Source: Mayamaea pseudoterrestris
Taxonomy: Eukaryota > Bacillariophyta > Bacillariophyceae > Sellaphorales > Sellaphoraceae
Assembly: GCA_027923505.1 (NCBI GenBank)
Contig: BROI01000008.1
Coordinates: forward strand, 124,001-188,000
DNA: 64,000 bases
Direction of reading: 5' to 3'
Made by a program: the position numbers and the translations under genes. Shown one piece after another: positions 40,806 to 49,862 of the stretch. The stretch's first letter is position 1; each line of letters opens with the position of its first letter. A model generated the notes under the pieces. The model ran no database searches and had not been told where the DNA came from. It saw only the letters and a list, made by a program, of their open reading frames with translations.

Positions 40806-42557
40806 ATGCCTTATACACTAGAGGATGACCGACCTGTTCGAGATATGATGCAGACATGGCTCTTATACATAATGCTTCCAGCTGGGCTCATCGCTTGGGG
40901 AGCAACACATCGGCCAGCAGCAGTGGTCGCCGCAACTCTAGCCACACCATGTCTCGCCATTGTCCAGGGAGCTATTGGGATTTTGTCCTTTCGACTCAAT
41001 TTTGGCGATGCTCCATTGCCATGTACGCCGTCGCATGGAGTGGTGATTGTTCGGCCTGACGAAAACAACGAAAATATGTATCAGCACGAGGAAAGGACAA
41101 ACAGCGAGCATCACAACAATTCACAATTCATCAAAAGAGCGCTGCAGCAGCGTCCCGTTCGTCTTCTTGTAATTGGGGATTCCTTGGCCATTGGCGTCGG
41201 ACAATCCAAATCTTCGACTCCGATCATGCCCGAAGTCATTGCCAAGACTCTATCCAAAAAACTCAACGGCCGTGTCGTTTATTGGACGTGTCACGGGGCT
41301 CCAGGTGCATCAACAGGATGGGTTGTAAGAGAACTGGAAAGAGGCATCAACTATCGTGTCTACGAAGATGCTAAATCCCACGATGACGACGACGAAAATA
41401 GATGCGATGCTTTCAACGAGGACGTGGACTCATTTCCAAATTTGAACCCGACGACCGAGGCGAAGGACAACTCGACGACTTCCGACGTTTCTTCGACGAA
41501 TGACGGCGCAAGTACGAGCGACAGTGAGATAGTTGCTTCGTCGAAGGATCTAAAGCAATGGAAGGATAGACTATATCAGCATAGCAGGCGTTTCTATGAT
41601 CCACATAGGCTGGGACCATACGACGTTGTTGTCATACTGACTGGAAGTAATGATCTCAAGTCGGCCTTCTTTCCATTTCTACTAACCGGCGAGGATGCCG
41701 AATTTCGTCGACAGGCAAAGTTGCGAGGCGGCTCGTATGGACTGGAGCTGCGTCGTTTACTGGAAACTCTGGAGCAGAAGATGACCATGCGGATCAAGAC
41801 TTTTAAAGAAACAGTAATACACTCGGTCGAAGCAGCGACGGATAAACTACAGGATTCCATCGAGGAGACGATGGAACGCTTGGCTCCGGGGAGCTCGCAG
41901 AGACTGAATAGTTTCCGGTTGCCAAAAGGAGATTCCAAGAAAACAAACGAGCCCAACACTCTTGGGAAACTTTGCAATGATATCAACGGAACCATACAAC
42001 CTTCCTTTGACGAAAGCCCAATCAAGTCTGACGAGACAAGACCATTTCCTGTAATTGTGCTTCCTGGGATGCCCAGCAGGACGTTGCCGATATTCCGACA
42101 AGCTCCCTTGCGGTGGCTTGCTGTACCAATCGTTGATATAATGGATTCTCACAAGAGAAGATTAGCAAACTCAAAGCCTGGTGACTTGCTTTTCGTGAAG
42201 GCTCCGAGTGTCAAAGACCTAGCAGATTACGAGACCGGAAAGGGTGTTGTCTGGCAGGAGCGAGTTGCAGAGCAAACGCTTTTATCATTATCGGATGTTC
42301 AGAAGCAGGTGCGTTGTCGTATCGAGAAAGAAATGCACTTGTATTTTGAAAAGCGAGGAGTGTCAGCAGCAAATGCGATTGCCAAGGCACCCGCAACTAT
42401 CTGGCGGCGTTTTCTACCATGCAGAGCCATCCCTGCCGGATTTGAAGTCTTTGCTGTGGATCAAATACATCCGAACGAAAAGGGATACGATTTTTGGGGG
42501 AGGCACATTGCCAATGCAGTCGTAGACGAGCTACACCGGAAGGGCAAGGACGGGTAA
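40806..42557 (+). CDS. SGNH/GDSL-type hydrolase, membrane-anchored
   Basis: The protein has 583 residues. Family blocks visible are the GDSLAIG block around 124-130 with nucleophile Ser126, a GSND block at 280-283, and the DQIHPNEKGY block with Asp552 and His555 completing the Ser-Asp-His triad. SGNH hydrolases cleave esters of lipids or sugars; the substrate cannot be read here. Two hydrophobic segments (about 18-32 and 38-60) suggest anchoring in a membrane before the catalytic part. A long acidic, Ser/Thr-rich insert (about 190-245) separates the first two blocks and looks disordered. I chose the ATG at 40,806 (AAAA before it). The frame is open back to the 3' LTR of the Copia element but has no earlier ATG. 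Upstream regulatory sequence has been split by that insertion. No intron is needed. Family confident, function unknown. Confidence 0.82.
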   Translation: MPYTLEDDRPVRDMMQTWLLYIMLPAGLIAWGATHRPAAVVAATLATPCLAIVQGAIGILSFRLNFGDAPLPCTPSHGVVIVRPDENNENMYQHEERTNSEHHNNSQFIKRALQQRPVRLLVIGDSLAIGVGQSKSSTPIMPEVIAKTLSKKLNGRVVYWTCHGAPGASTGWVVRELERGINYRVYEDAKSHDDDDENRCDAFNEDVDSFPNLNPTTEAKDNSTTSDVSSTNDGASTSDSEIVASSKDLKQWKDRLYQHSRRFYDPHRLGPYDVVVILTGSNDLKSAFFPFLLTGEDAEFRRQAKLRGGSYGLELRRLLETLEQKMTMRIKTFKETVIHSVEAATDKLQDSIEETMERLAPGSSQRLNSFRLPKGDSKKTNEPNTLGKLCNDINGTIQPSFDESPIKSDETRPFPVIVLPGMPSRTLPIFRQAPLRWLAVPIVDIMDSHKRRLANSKPGDLLFVKAPSVKDLADYETGKGVVWQERVAEQTLLSLSDVQKQVRCRIEKEMHLYFEKRGVSAANAIAKAPATIWRRFLPCRAIPAGFEVFAVDQIHPNEKGYDFWGRHIANAVVDELHRKGKDG

Positions 42558-42658
42558 TGTTACAAAGCGATGGGCGTGATATTATATTTCCCTAAATGCC
42601 AATTGTTCTGTAGCCAAACCTTTACTTACAGTTTTACTGTAAACAGTACTAGTGGTAT

Positions 42659-43738
42659 CTAAAATGCCGGATCTACTTGGAATACCATCGCGTCTCCTGA
42701 TATGGGATGTTCAAATTCCAACCGTGCAGCGTGCAACATCATGGGCATCTCATTTGGGGGATGAAACTTTATCCATTGCCTTTGCACTTCCAACGGACAT
42801 GGCGAAACTACGAGGAAATCCTCTTTATTCTGAACGAAATGCTCGATACTTCTGAGCCCTCCCTTTTCGTTCGCTTCGCCAAACAGTGAGTAGACAGGAT
42901 CACCGACTATGGGAAACCCAAGCGCGGCAAGATGTACGCGTAGTTGATGCGTACGGCCAGTCACTGGCGTGAGCCGCACTCGTGTAAATGGAAGTCCTCT
43001 GGTTTCTCCACGCTCAACAACAAAGAACTCGGTTTGACTTGGCTTTGGTTTCCGCTTGACCAATTTCTTCCAACCCCGACTTTGCAAATCAGTCAGTGCT
43101 TCTGCCGCACTTTCCTCACTTTCGGGAGTTGCGACTCTCATAAATGGGGGGTGCTCATGATCTCGTTGCAGTGGAAGGTCAATCGAACCAGACTCAATCC
43201 AGTCCGGAATATGGCCTTGAACCAGCGCCTCATATTCCTTCTTGACAACTCGATCTCGAAAAATGGCATGTAGTTTTCGAGTAATGTCAGCGCGTCGCGA
43301 AAACACTAAAATTCCCGAAGTATCCATGTCAAGTCGATGAACAATCATATTGGCGACACTGTCCACGTCTTTTCCGTATCGTTCAAATACGAGATCCACA
43401 ATGGATGGATTGGCATTTACTCCGGGAACGGAAAGAATCCCTGAAGGCTTGTTAACCACAACGATAGCATCATCGGCATACATAACTTTCAAATCATCTC
43501 GACAAACGACAGTTCCTGCTCGTTTGAAATGCTGCACCTTGCGTAGTTGGCGTTCAAATTGTAGGACGGACCGCGGAATCTCCTGCTCTTCATTCTCCTG
43601 CATCTTGATTGTAGGAATTACAAGCCCTGCGCCCGTATTGTCTTGATACAATAAGGGCTTGAGCGAAACTTTAACGATTGCTTGACGTTGATATTCCCAT
43701 ACGAGAGCGACGCCTCGCAACGCTTTCGTAATTTGCAT
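42659..43738 (-). CDS. RluA-family pseudouridine synthase
   Basis: This enzyme converts specific uridines in rRNA or tRNA to pseudouridine. The RluA signature HRLDMDTSGIL is present; its Asp (residue 137 from the chosen start) is the catalytic nucleophile. Further C-terminal is the family block GRTHQLRVHLAALGFPIVGDP. A lysine-rich insert (KKLVKRKPKP) sits between the two. The first in-frame ATG is at 43,738, giving 359 residues. The open frame continues upstream past 43,843 without an ATG and still looks protein-like (NHIIQPSLSNEDF), so a 5' exon or another start may be missing. It converges on the SGNH hydrolase with 101 bp between stop codons and diverges from the Rieske gene across a promoter with a GTACCGGTAC palindrome. 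Compartment is not clear. Confidence 0.85.
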   Translation of the reverse strand: MQITKALRGVALVWEYQRQAIVKVSLKPLLYQDNTGAGLVIPTIKMQENEEQEIPRSVLQFERQLRKVQHFKRAGTVVCRDDLKVMYADDAIVVVNKPSGILSVPGVNANPSIVDLVFERYGKDVDSVANMIVHRLDMDTSGILVFSRRADITRKLHAIFRDRVVKKEYEALVQGHIPDWIESGSIDLPLQRDHEHPPFMRVATPESEESAAEALTDLQSRGWKKLVKRKPKPSQTEFFVVERGETRGLPFTRVRLTPVTGRTHQLRVHLAALGFPIVGDPVYSLFGEANEKGGLRSIEHFVQNKEDFLVVSPCPLEVQRQWIKFHPPNEMPMMLHAARLEFEHPISGDAMVFQVDPAF

Positions 43739-43932
43739 CGAAAAGTCCTCGTTCGAGAGGGATGGTTGGATGATGTGATTGACAGCCAAGCCACAGAAAG
43801 GCGCATGAGCGGGTGAACCCACTTTCTCCGCTCCTCGAGTCACAATTAGTGCTTTTGTTGTTGTAACGACTTCTCTGGTGTGGTACTTGCTAGCCGAATT
43901 ACCAGCATTTCAGGATCAATCGACCTGATATC

Positions 43933-43942
43933 GTACCGGTAC
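43933..43942. promoter_or_regulatory. GTACCGGTAC palindrome in divergent promoter
   Basis: A perfect 10-bp palindrome lies between the minus-strand pseudouridine synthase and the plus-strand Rieske gene. The core TACCGGTA recurs upstream of three other genes in this window (45,110-45,125, 47,815-47,822, 58,289-58,296). The binding factor is unknown. Confidence 0.45.
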
Positions 43943-44130
43943 ACAAGTAAAGTAAGTTGTGGTGGGCGCAGCGGCACGAATTCTGCCCTCTTCGTGTCGT
44001 AGCGTCACCGATGTTTCCGCACCGTATCCTTTACAGTTAATCTTAAGTGCGATTGAACGCCGGGTTACTTGATGACGTCCGATGCTGCAGCGGCTCGTCA
44101 CCTCCACTTTCTTGCGATTCCTTCTCGACC

Positions 44131-44971
44131 ATGAGCTTTGCCGTCCGCGCTCTCGCCGGCCGATTGGCCCCTCGGGCACTGAACCAAGTAGCTCAGACAT
44201 CAATCATTCCAAGAGTTCTTACTGGTGAGTTTAAATTGGGAGTTGAGCCAAAAAGCGTTGACAGTGAGACGACCAGTCACATGGGTGACGAATCTGCTGT
44301 ATGCTCCATTGCCGACGATGACGCTCTTTGACATGTAATTGACTCACTTTTATAAATCTTATACATATACAGTAGCGTATCGTCCGCTTTCAACTCCGCC
44401 TGCCTTGCATGATCTTGGAAGTGTCGATCATGGATACGAGGAAGACCGCATCAACAAGGTGGCCGATCCGGAGCGACGCGCTTTTACGTATTTGATGCTT
44501 TCTTCGGTCCGCTTCGCATACGCTTCATTTGCGCGCCTTTTGGTGATTAAGTTTGTTGCGTCAATGAGCGCGTCTGCCGAAGTTTTGGCGCTGGCTTTTG
44601 CCGAAATTGACCTTTCCAAAGTGGACATGGGCAAGACCATTACTGTCAAGTGGCGTGGCAAGCCCATCTTTATCCGACGCAGAACACCAGAGGAAATTGC
44701 TCATGAAGCGACTGTGCCAATGGAACACTTGCGCGACCAGGAGCGGGATGAAGATCGTACCATCAAGCCAGAATATATTGTCGTCCTTGGAATTTGCCCA
44801 CACTTGGGTTGCGTTCCAGTCTCCAACGCGGGTGATTATGGTGGCTGGTTTTGCCCGTGTCATGGATCTCATTACGATGTAAGTGGACGTATTCGAAAGG
44901 GTCCAGCGCCATTGAATCTAGAGGTGCCGCCGTACAAATTCATCTCGGACAGTGTCATTCTGATGGGTTAA
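44131..44971 (+). CDS. UQCRFS1: Mitochondrial Rieske iron-sulfur protein of complex III
   Basis: This is the 2Fe-2S subunit of the cytochrome bc1 complex, which passes electrons from ubiquinol to cytochrome c1 at the inner mitochondrial membrane. Two exons, 44,131-44,224 and 44,373-44,971, are split by a 148-bp GTGAGT...CAG intron and give 230 residues. The cluster-binding boxes are CPHLGC (Cys173, His175 ligands; Cys178 disulfide) and CPCHGSHY (Cys192, His195 ligands; Cys194 disulfide). The first exon is rich in Arg and Ala without acidic residues, as a mitochondrial presequence should be. The single membrane helix is at about 85-112 (LMLSSVRFAYASFARLLV onwards), followed by the flexible Ala-rich hinge. 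The mitochondrial form fits better than the plastid b6f form because of the long IRRRTPEEI linker region typical of bc1 Rieske proteins. Confidence 0.95.
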
Positions 44972-45109
44972 ATATCGAGTACAGTACTTGCTGCTAAGTT
45001 GATTAGTCGGAGTTTAAAAGCATCCAGGTTATAGTTCACGACATTTAATGGCTGATGAAGTAACATCGAATGTTAATTCAGTGGATATAGGAGCAGTTGG
45101 GTTGGTGGA

Positions 45110-45125
45110 GTCGTACCGGTACGAC
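45110..45125. promoter_or_regulatory. 16-bp palindrome GTCGTACCGGTACGAC
   Basis: A perfect 16-bp inverted repeat lies 140 bp upstream of the VMA12-like start codon. It is the longest member of the TACCGGTA family in this window and is long enough for a dimeric DNA-binding protein. Confidence 0.5.
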
Positions 45126-45264
45126 GCACAGCTCGTCAAACCGCTGCGACAATTCATGTGCCGATCACACCATTGCAATGGATAAGTCCTCGCCCTCGCC
45201 GTAACTATCAGAATTTGGCGGAATACACAAGGCAGCTGCTCTCCTATACTTTTGCTGTGTAAAG

Positions 45265-46068
45265 ATGAGTACCACGACAGTCCTGATAAATCGCGAGAAG
45301 CGTCTCGAGGGAGTGCAAGTGACAAAAGGCATCAAACAATGTCTCAACGAGGCGCAGGTCATGGTCAAGGGTTCAGGCTCCGAACACTCAGCGTACAGCA
45401 CAGCCAAGCAAGTAACGAGGAGTCTACATGCGCCCATGACGCTACAGGAAGCTCGAACACTCATCTTAAAGTATCACGAGTCGGATGAGCTTATTCCTAT
45501 TCCTGTCATTCGCGCTATGACTCTCGTAGTGGGCAAAGAAAAGATCGAAGCAGCCTTATCGAATGGCTCAGACGCTACTCAACTTGCATTTACTCCACCA
45601 GCGCTAGCTACCGAGGAAACTACCGAGCAACAAAAATGGAAGCAGCGCATGCAACATCTGGCATTACTGCAGGAGGAACGAAGCTACTCAAAACTGACCA
45701 ATAACCTTGGCAGGGCGATTCAAGATGATGTCAGTATTCGTAGCATGACGTACGCCGCTTCAATCGGTCTCAATATGATTCTCGCTCCCATTTCCTTTGG
45801 AGTTTTCATGTATTTCTTTGGTGGAGCACTCATTGACTTTTTCTGGCGTAGATCACTCGATGCTCCTCTCGCAGCCTCGACGGTGGACAACCGCAAAGTG
45901 ATTTGTGGCGTGGTGAGTGGAGTTGTCATGCTCATTGTGGAAATGCTTCTGTTTGTCATTCGAACTCATGAAATGGACAAGGCCATGCGCAAAAAGACAA
46001 GGAAGAAGACGGTCAAGCCTTTCGGCCCCTACTCATCGGCCTCGGTCAAGACGTTTAAGGGAGAATAA
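45265..46068 (+). CDS. VMA12/TMEM199-like V-ATPase assembly factor
   Basis: The protein has 267 residues with two hydrophobic helices near the C terminus (about 165-192 and 211-232), a short loop between them, and a very basic tail (MRKKTRKKTVK). This is the architecture of Vma12/TMEM199, an ER membrane factor that helps assemble the proton-pumping Vo sector of V-ATPase. The soluble N-terminal half carries the QEARTLILKYHE and EERSYSKLTNNL segments; the latter matches the conserved region just before the membrane pair in this family. Identification rests on layout plus this motif, so another two-helix ER protein is possible. The ATG follows AAAG. The gene is intronless and converges on POLE2 with only 35 bp between stop codons. 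Confidence 0.68.
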   Translation: MSTTTVLINREKRLEGVQVTKGIKQCLNEAQVMVKGSGSEHSAYSTAKQVTRSLHAPMTLQEARTLILKYHESDELIPIPVIRAMTLVVGKEKIEAALSNGSDATQLAFTPPALATEETTEQQKWKQRMQHLALLQEERSYSKLTNNLGRAIQDDVSIRSMTYAASIGLNMILAPISFGVFMYFFGGALIDFFWRRSLDAPLAASTVDNRKVICGVVSGVVMLIVEMLLFVIRTHEMDKAMRKKTRKKTVKPFGPYSSASVKTFKGE

Positions 46069-46103
46069 AGCGGCATAAATTGAGTTACTTTTTTGCCCAT
46101 TGT

Positions 46104-47786
46104 TTAGTCGTAAAGGATACTGTTGGAAAAGTTTACATACATGACACTTCCATTGCCGGGTCTTGATGACACATTAGTATCCTCGTCTTCCATCATAAAA
46201 TCGTCATCATCCTTCCCGTTGAGCTTAAAGACGGCATAGCTGCCTGACTCTCCCATACTGCCAGCATGCACTACATGACAGCCGCCGTAAATCTCGTGAA
46301 AGCCTTCCTTGACAGCATCGCCTCCCAGAATCAATGCATCCGGAAGCGGATATAGACGAAGCGCATGATCGTAGTTCCAAAAAACTGGAACGCCTTGAAC
46401 TGGAAGCAAATAAGATTGGTCCAAAAGCGTCTTGATCAAGCGATGATGCAACTTGCGTTGGCCACCATCCTCAACGTCTGCATCCACCGCATCACTATCG
46501 TTGATGTCAGTAACATCCTCTGCTTTTGGCAACATAATTTGTTTTCGCTGTAGCAAGTGCAAAATGTTGTAGCAAAAGAGTACTAGCTCGCGACCCTTGT
46601 AGAAGATGCGGGATGGGTTCGTGGCCATGTGCACGTGAGCCAGGCGCGAAAGCCGTGCCGCCAGGGGAGGCAAGGGAAGCACCTGTTGCGCCGTATCATT
46701 GGGCCCTGGCACCAACACAAAATGTGCATTTTTAGAAAGGTTGGTAAAGGCAGACAACACTGTGGCAAGCTCGTCCAATGGAGGCGAGTCACGATAAGTC
46801 GATGAAAAGTTTCCCATGAGGACAAAGAGCGGCAAGTCGCAAGGAGCGCACTTTTCGTAAGTTGCAAACAGTGATTCCAAGTAAGCAACGACTTTCGGTT
46901 GATCCAGATGAACGTCCGAAAGCACGATAAAGGTGGGTTGTTCGTCAACGTCGCACTCGACTCGCTTGACAAAGAAGGGATGCGACAATTGCTGCTGCAT
47001 GGCGGCGACGGAAACATCGCGTGACTCCAAGAGCGGATGACCAACGCGCTGCAAGTATAGCGTTCCATCGTGGAATGAGCCTTCGACCAGCAGAATGCAA
47101 TGCTCAGCGACAAAGAAGTCGTCGACAGCAGTGGCCTCTTGGAAGGAAACAGGGACTTGTCCAGTTGGATCCTCAAGGTAATAGTTTCCTTCTTCAATCT
47201 GTACAAGGATTCCAAGCAATAGAAACGTCTTTGACATGGTCTTTTTCCCAAGCAAGGACTCAATGGGCGTCAGATGATGTTGGAGGGAAGCAGTACGAGC
47301 TTCATGCCCGAGCTGGCTAGGACGAAACAGTTCGTGTCGAATCAGACGCTGATGAACCAAAGCGTAGCGCTGAGCGAGCATGTTTGTCTTGTCGAGCGGG
47401 GACCCAAACAGCGACTCCCTAGTTTCGGTGACGTGAAATTGTTTCCTTGTGACATCATATGTGAGCTTGGGAGTCTCAAACGCATTGATGAGTCGAACCT
47501 GATCGGTCCAAGCTGCATTTTTCATTGAAGCATTGTCGTCTCGGCGTGAATTTTTCTGCGACGAGATGTCATGTCGTTGCTGCTCGGCTGATGCAAACTC
47601 TTCCCATATTCCAGCAGTGATGGTCTTGTCGTTCCCAATTCTCTCGTCGAGCGAGTCCAACATGTCTTCCATGGCTTGTTCGCTGTGAACGAAATCCATC
47701 ATTTGTTGGAGGGCAGCTGGCTGTATGATCCAGCCACGCTGCTTGCAAGCGCGAACAATGTAGCGGCGTCGAGCAGCAATAGTCAT
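46104..47786 (-). CDS. POLE2: DNA polymerase epsilon subunit B
   Basis: This is the second (Dpb2-type) subunit of the leading-strand replicase, 560 residues, nuclear. The order of domains is: N-terminal helical domain typical of POLE2 (about 1-75, RRYIVRACKQRGW); a charged linker; an OB fold (about 185-255, with YYLEDPTGQVPV at 202-213); and a calcineurin-like phosphoesterase fold (about 285-520, with SDVHLDQP at 290-297 and VLMGNFSS further on). In B subunits the phosphoesterase is a structural relic without the full metal-binding set, which fits here. An acidic insert (DINDSDAVDADVEDGG) and an acidic stretch near the C terminus are probably disordered loops. The start ATG at 47,786 lies 29 bp from a TACCGGTA motif. 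Intronless. Confidence 0.93.
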   Translation of the reverse strand: MTIAARRRYIVRACKQRGWIIQPAALQQMMDFVHSEQAMEDMLDSLDERIGNDKTITAGIWEEFASAEQQRHDISSQKNSRRDDNASMKNAAWTDQVRLINAFETPKLTYDVTRKQFHVTETRESLFGSPLDKTNMLAQRYALVHQRLIRHELFRPSQLGHEARTASLQHHLTPIESLLGKKTMSKTFLLLGILVQIEEGNYYLEDPTGQVPVSFQEATAVDDFFVAEHCILLVEGSFHDGTLYLQRVGHPLLESRDVSVAAMQQQLSHPFFVKRVECDVDEQPTFIVLSDVHLDQPKVVAYLESLFATYEKCAPCDLPLFVLMGNFSSTYRDSPPLDELATVLSAFTNLSKNAHFVLVPGPNDTAQQVLPLPPLAARLSRLAHVHMATNPSRIFYKGRELVLFCYNILHLLQRKQIMLPKAEDVTDINDSDAVDADVEDGGQRKLHHRLIKTLLDQSYLLPVQGVPVFWNYDHALRLYPLPDALILGGDAVKEGFHEIYGGCHVVHAGSMGESGSYAVFKLNGKDDDDFMMEDEDTNVSSRPGNGSVMYVNFSNSILYD

Positions 47787-47814
47787 GGCTTCTTGTGTAA
47801 TGAGATGAGAGTAG

Positions 47815-47822
47815 TACCGGTA
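47815..47822. promoter_or_regulatory. TACCGGTA motif upstream of POLE2
   Basis: This 8-bp palindrome lies 29 bp upstream of the POLE2 start codon on the minus strand. It is one of four TACCGGTA sites, all between genes. Confidence 0.4.
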
Positions 47823-48257
47823 AGGGATGTTGTGTAATGAATGATAGTGCTTCAGCGGATCATGGTCAGCAACAGGAATGAACGGATGAAAGTTGGCACG
47901 AGTCGCCCAATGCGAAAGTACAAAGAATAATTAAGGATGAGGCCAACCTAGCTATTGTGTACCAAGCTGCTGAAATGATTGCCTACCGGCAAATCGGGCT
48001 GCCATGATGTGTTGCTGCATGAGCTCAGACCTAACCAGCATCTTAACACACATGGTATGCTTAATGCTTATGCAATGTTTGATGGCGACAGAAAAAGGCA
48101 TTGCCAACCTACGACTGTAAGTGTCGTGTTGTCGTACCGGCTTTGATGGTGACTTCCGTTTTCTTGGTTTGCGACCATGAGAAAATGGCTCTCGCGGCTC
48201 GCAGCTCACCTGCAACAGTTTCCTTGACTGCAAGGCACAGCGAGTACATCTTTCGTC
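47823..48257. other. Divergent intergenic region POLE2 / TRDMT1
   Basis: About 435 bp between two genes that are read away from each other. It holds a half-match GTACCGG near 48,134. A 93-codon open frame on the minus strand has no recognisable features and is not called. Nothing else is seen. Confidence 0.5.
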
Positions 48258-49577
48258 ATGAAACGGGTGCGAAGTAGCGGTAACCTCAGCAACGAGCCGT
48301 CAAACGGGCAAGATTGTTCGCCTACACGCACGTCAGTTTCAGTTCGACAGCAACACACTCTCCGTTTCATCGAGTTCTTTTCAGGGGTCGGTGGATGGAC
48401 AGAAGCACTTCAGGTTGCTATCAAGACTATCTCGGGAGCTCGGAATGTTGACATCAATGTACGGTGCTGTGCAGCATTAGATCATTCTGACCTGTGCACG
48501 TCAGTGTATAATCATAATCACGGATCGTTCGTTTCATCGACGCAAGCACAGGAGCAGTTTCGAATCGAACAACTTACATCCCATCAGCTCAACGAGTGGA
48601 AGGCTGATATCTGGCTCATGTCACCGCCATGCCAGCCACATACAAGGCAGCACTCGAATCAGGCCAATGACCTGCAAGACGCAAGAAGTGCGAGCTTTCT
48701 TCGACTTGTTTATCTACTGACTTGTGGTGAGGTAGACGATGATGCTATTCCATCGGTGATTTGCCTTGAGAATGTAGTGGGATTTGAAAAGTCAAACAGC
48801 TTTGGTCAGTTTCTTAATGCCCTAGCATGTCGCAACTATCAACTTGCGCAGTTTTTGATTCAACCGTCTCAAGTTGGATTTCCGAATGATCGCCCACGTT
48901 TTTACTGCGTGGCCATTCGCACCTCAAGTGTCAAGGGAATGACCATCAACGACGAAAATCCTTTGAATCATTACTTTCATCATGTCGGCGAGAAGTTTAC
49001 TCGGGAAAGTTCGCCTCCAGTGGTCTCGGTAGCAATGCCAGAATTGCAGATTCATGCTGCTGATGCTATCACGGAGGAGACTATCCGTAGAATATCTGAC
49101 TTTTTGGATCCGTCGTTGACAGCTACAATGGCGACGGATTTGTCCGTGCCAGCTAATCTTTTCAAAAACTCCGCTGCCTGGTGTTTTGACATTGTTTCGC
49201 CCGAAGCTCGACGGAGTGCTTGCTTCACCAGTGGATACGGACGCTTCATCCGAGGAACTGGGAGCATATTGTATCAACCTTTGATGACGGATGACAGCGA
49301 GCAAAGTCAAGTATTTGCGGCGGAGACACTTGTGCTCCAAGATCCAAACGAGCGTAAGTTTCAGGCAGACTGGCTTAAAGAGTCAAAGTTGGATACGCGG
49401 CAATTGCGTTACTTTTCTGGGACGGAGATGGCTCGACTTCTAGGATTCTCCAACTCCTTTTCTTTCCCTTCTCATGTGACGCTTAAGCAGCAATGGAAGC
49501 TGATGGGCAACTCTTTGAATGTGTGCGTCGCGGCCAAATTGATTGAACTAGGACTGCTTGCAATCAAGTTTCGATAG
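48258..49577 (+). CDS. TRDMT1: tRNA (cytosine-5) methyltransferase DNMT2/TRDMT1
   Basis: This enzyme methylates C38 in the anticodon loop of tRNA-Asp and some other tRNAs, with S-adenosylmethionine as donor. It has the fold of DNA cytosine methyltransferases. In 439 residues the motifs are all present: motif I FFSGVGGW (40-47) for cofactor binding; motif IV SPPCQPHTRQ with nucleophile Cys125; motif VI ENV (171-173); motif VIII around FPNDRPRFYCVA (208-219); the DNMT2-specific CFT (322-324) followed by GYGRFIRGTGS; and motif X GNSLNV (417-422). The CFT triplet and the small size separate it from DNMT1/DNMT5-type enzymes. The first about 34 residues are a polar, probably flexible extension. Intronless, starting at the first ATG. 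Catalytic set looks complete. Confidence 0.95.
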   Translation: MKRVRSSGNLSNEPSNGQDCSPTRTSVSVRQQHTLRFIEFFSGVGGWTEALQVAIKTISGARNVDINVRCCAALDHSDLCTSVYNHNHGSFVSSTQAQEQFRIEQLTSHQLNEWKADIWLMSPPCQPHTRQHSNQANDLQDARSASFLRLVYLLTCGEVDDDAIPSVICLENVVGFEKSNSFGQFLNALACRNYQLAQFLIQPSQVGFPNDRPRFYCVAIRTSSVKGMTINDENPLNHYFHHVGEKFTRESSPPVVSVAMPELQIHAADAITEETIRRISDFLDPSLTATMATDLSVPANLFKNSAAWCFDIVSPEARRSACFTSGYGRFIRGTGSILYQPLMTDDSEQSQVFAAETLVLQDPNERKFQADWLKESKLDTRQLRYFSGTEMARLLGFSNSFSFPSHVTLKQQWKLMGNSLNVCVAAKLIELGLLAIKFR

Positions 49578-49862
49578 CCGTACGCTTTTTGTCAGCTACG
49601 AGTATGATATATTGCGTTGAGCCATCTGCTCCTTCTACCTACAAATATTTGTTATGACTGAGAGTAAAGTACCAACTTGTATTCTTGTAAGAGTTTACGT
49701 TCATCGCAGCGGAGGCAGTGTTATACCTATGCTACGTACCGCAAGCATCCAGTGGTCAACGTGGCCAAACCGATGCGACAGCTTGAAACAACCCATCCAT
49801 TGTCGCGCTTCCGCGTCGGCCATTTCCGCCTTACGCAGATGGAAGAGTAGTACTCAGCTTTA

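Noticed and set aside
47952-48233. 93-codon frame on the minus strand
   Set aside because: It lies in a divergent promoter, has no recognisable feature and is rich in rare combinations expected of non-coding sequence.
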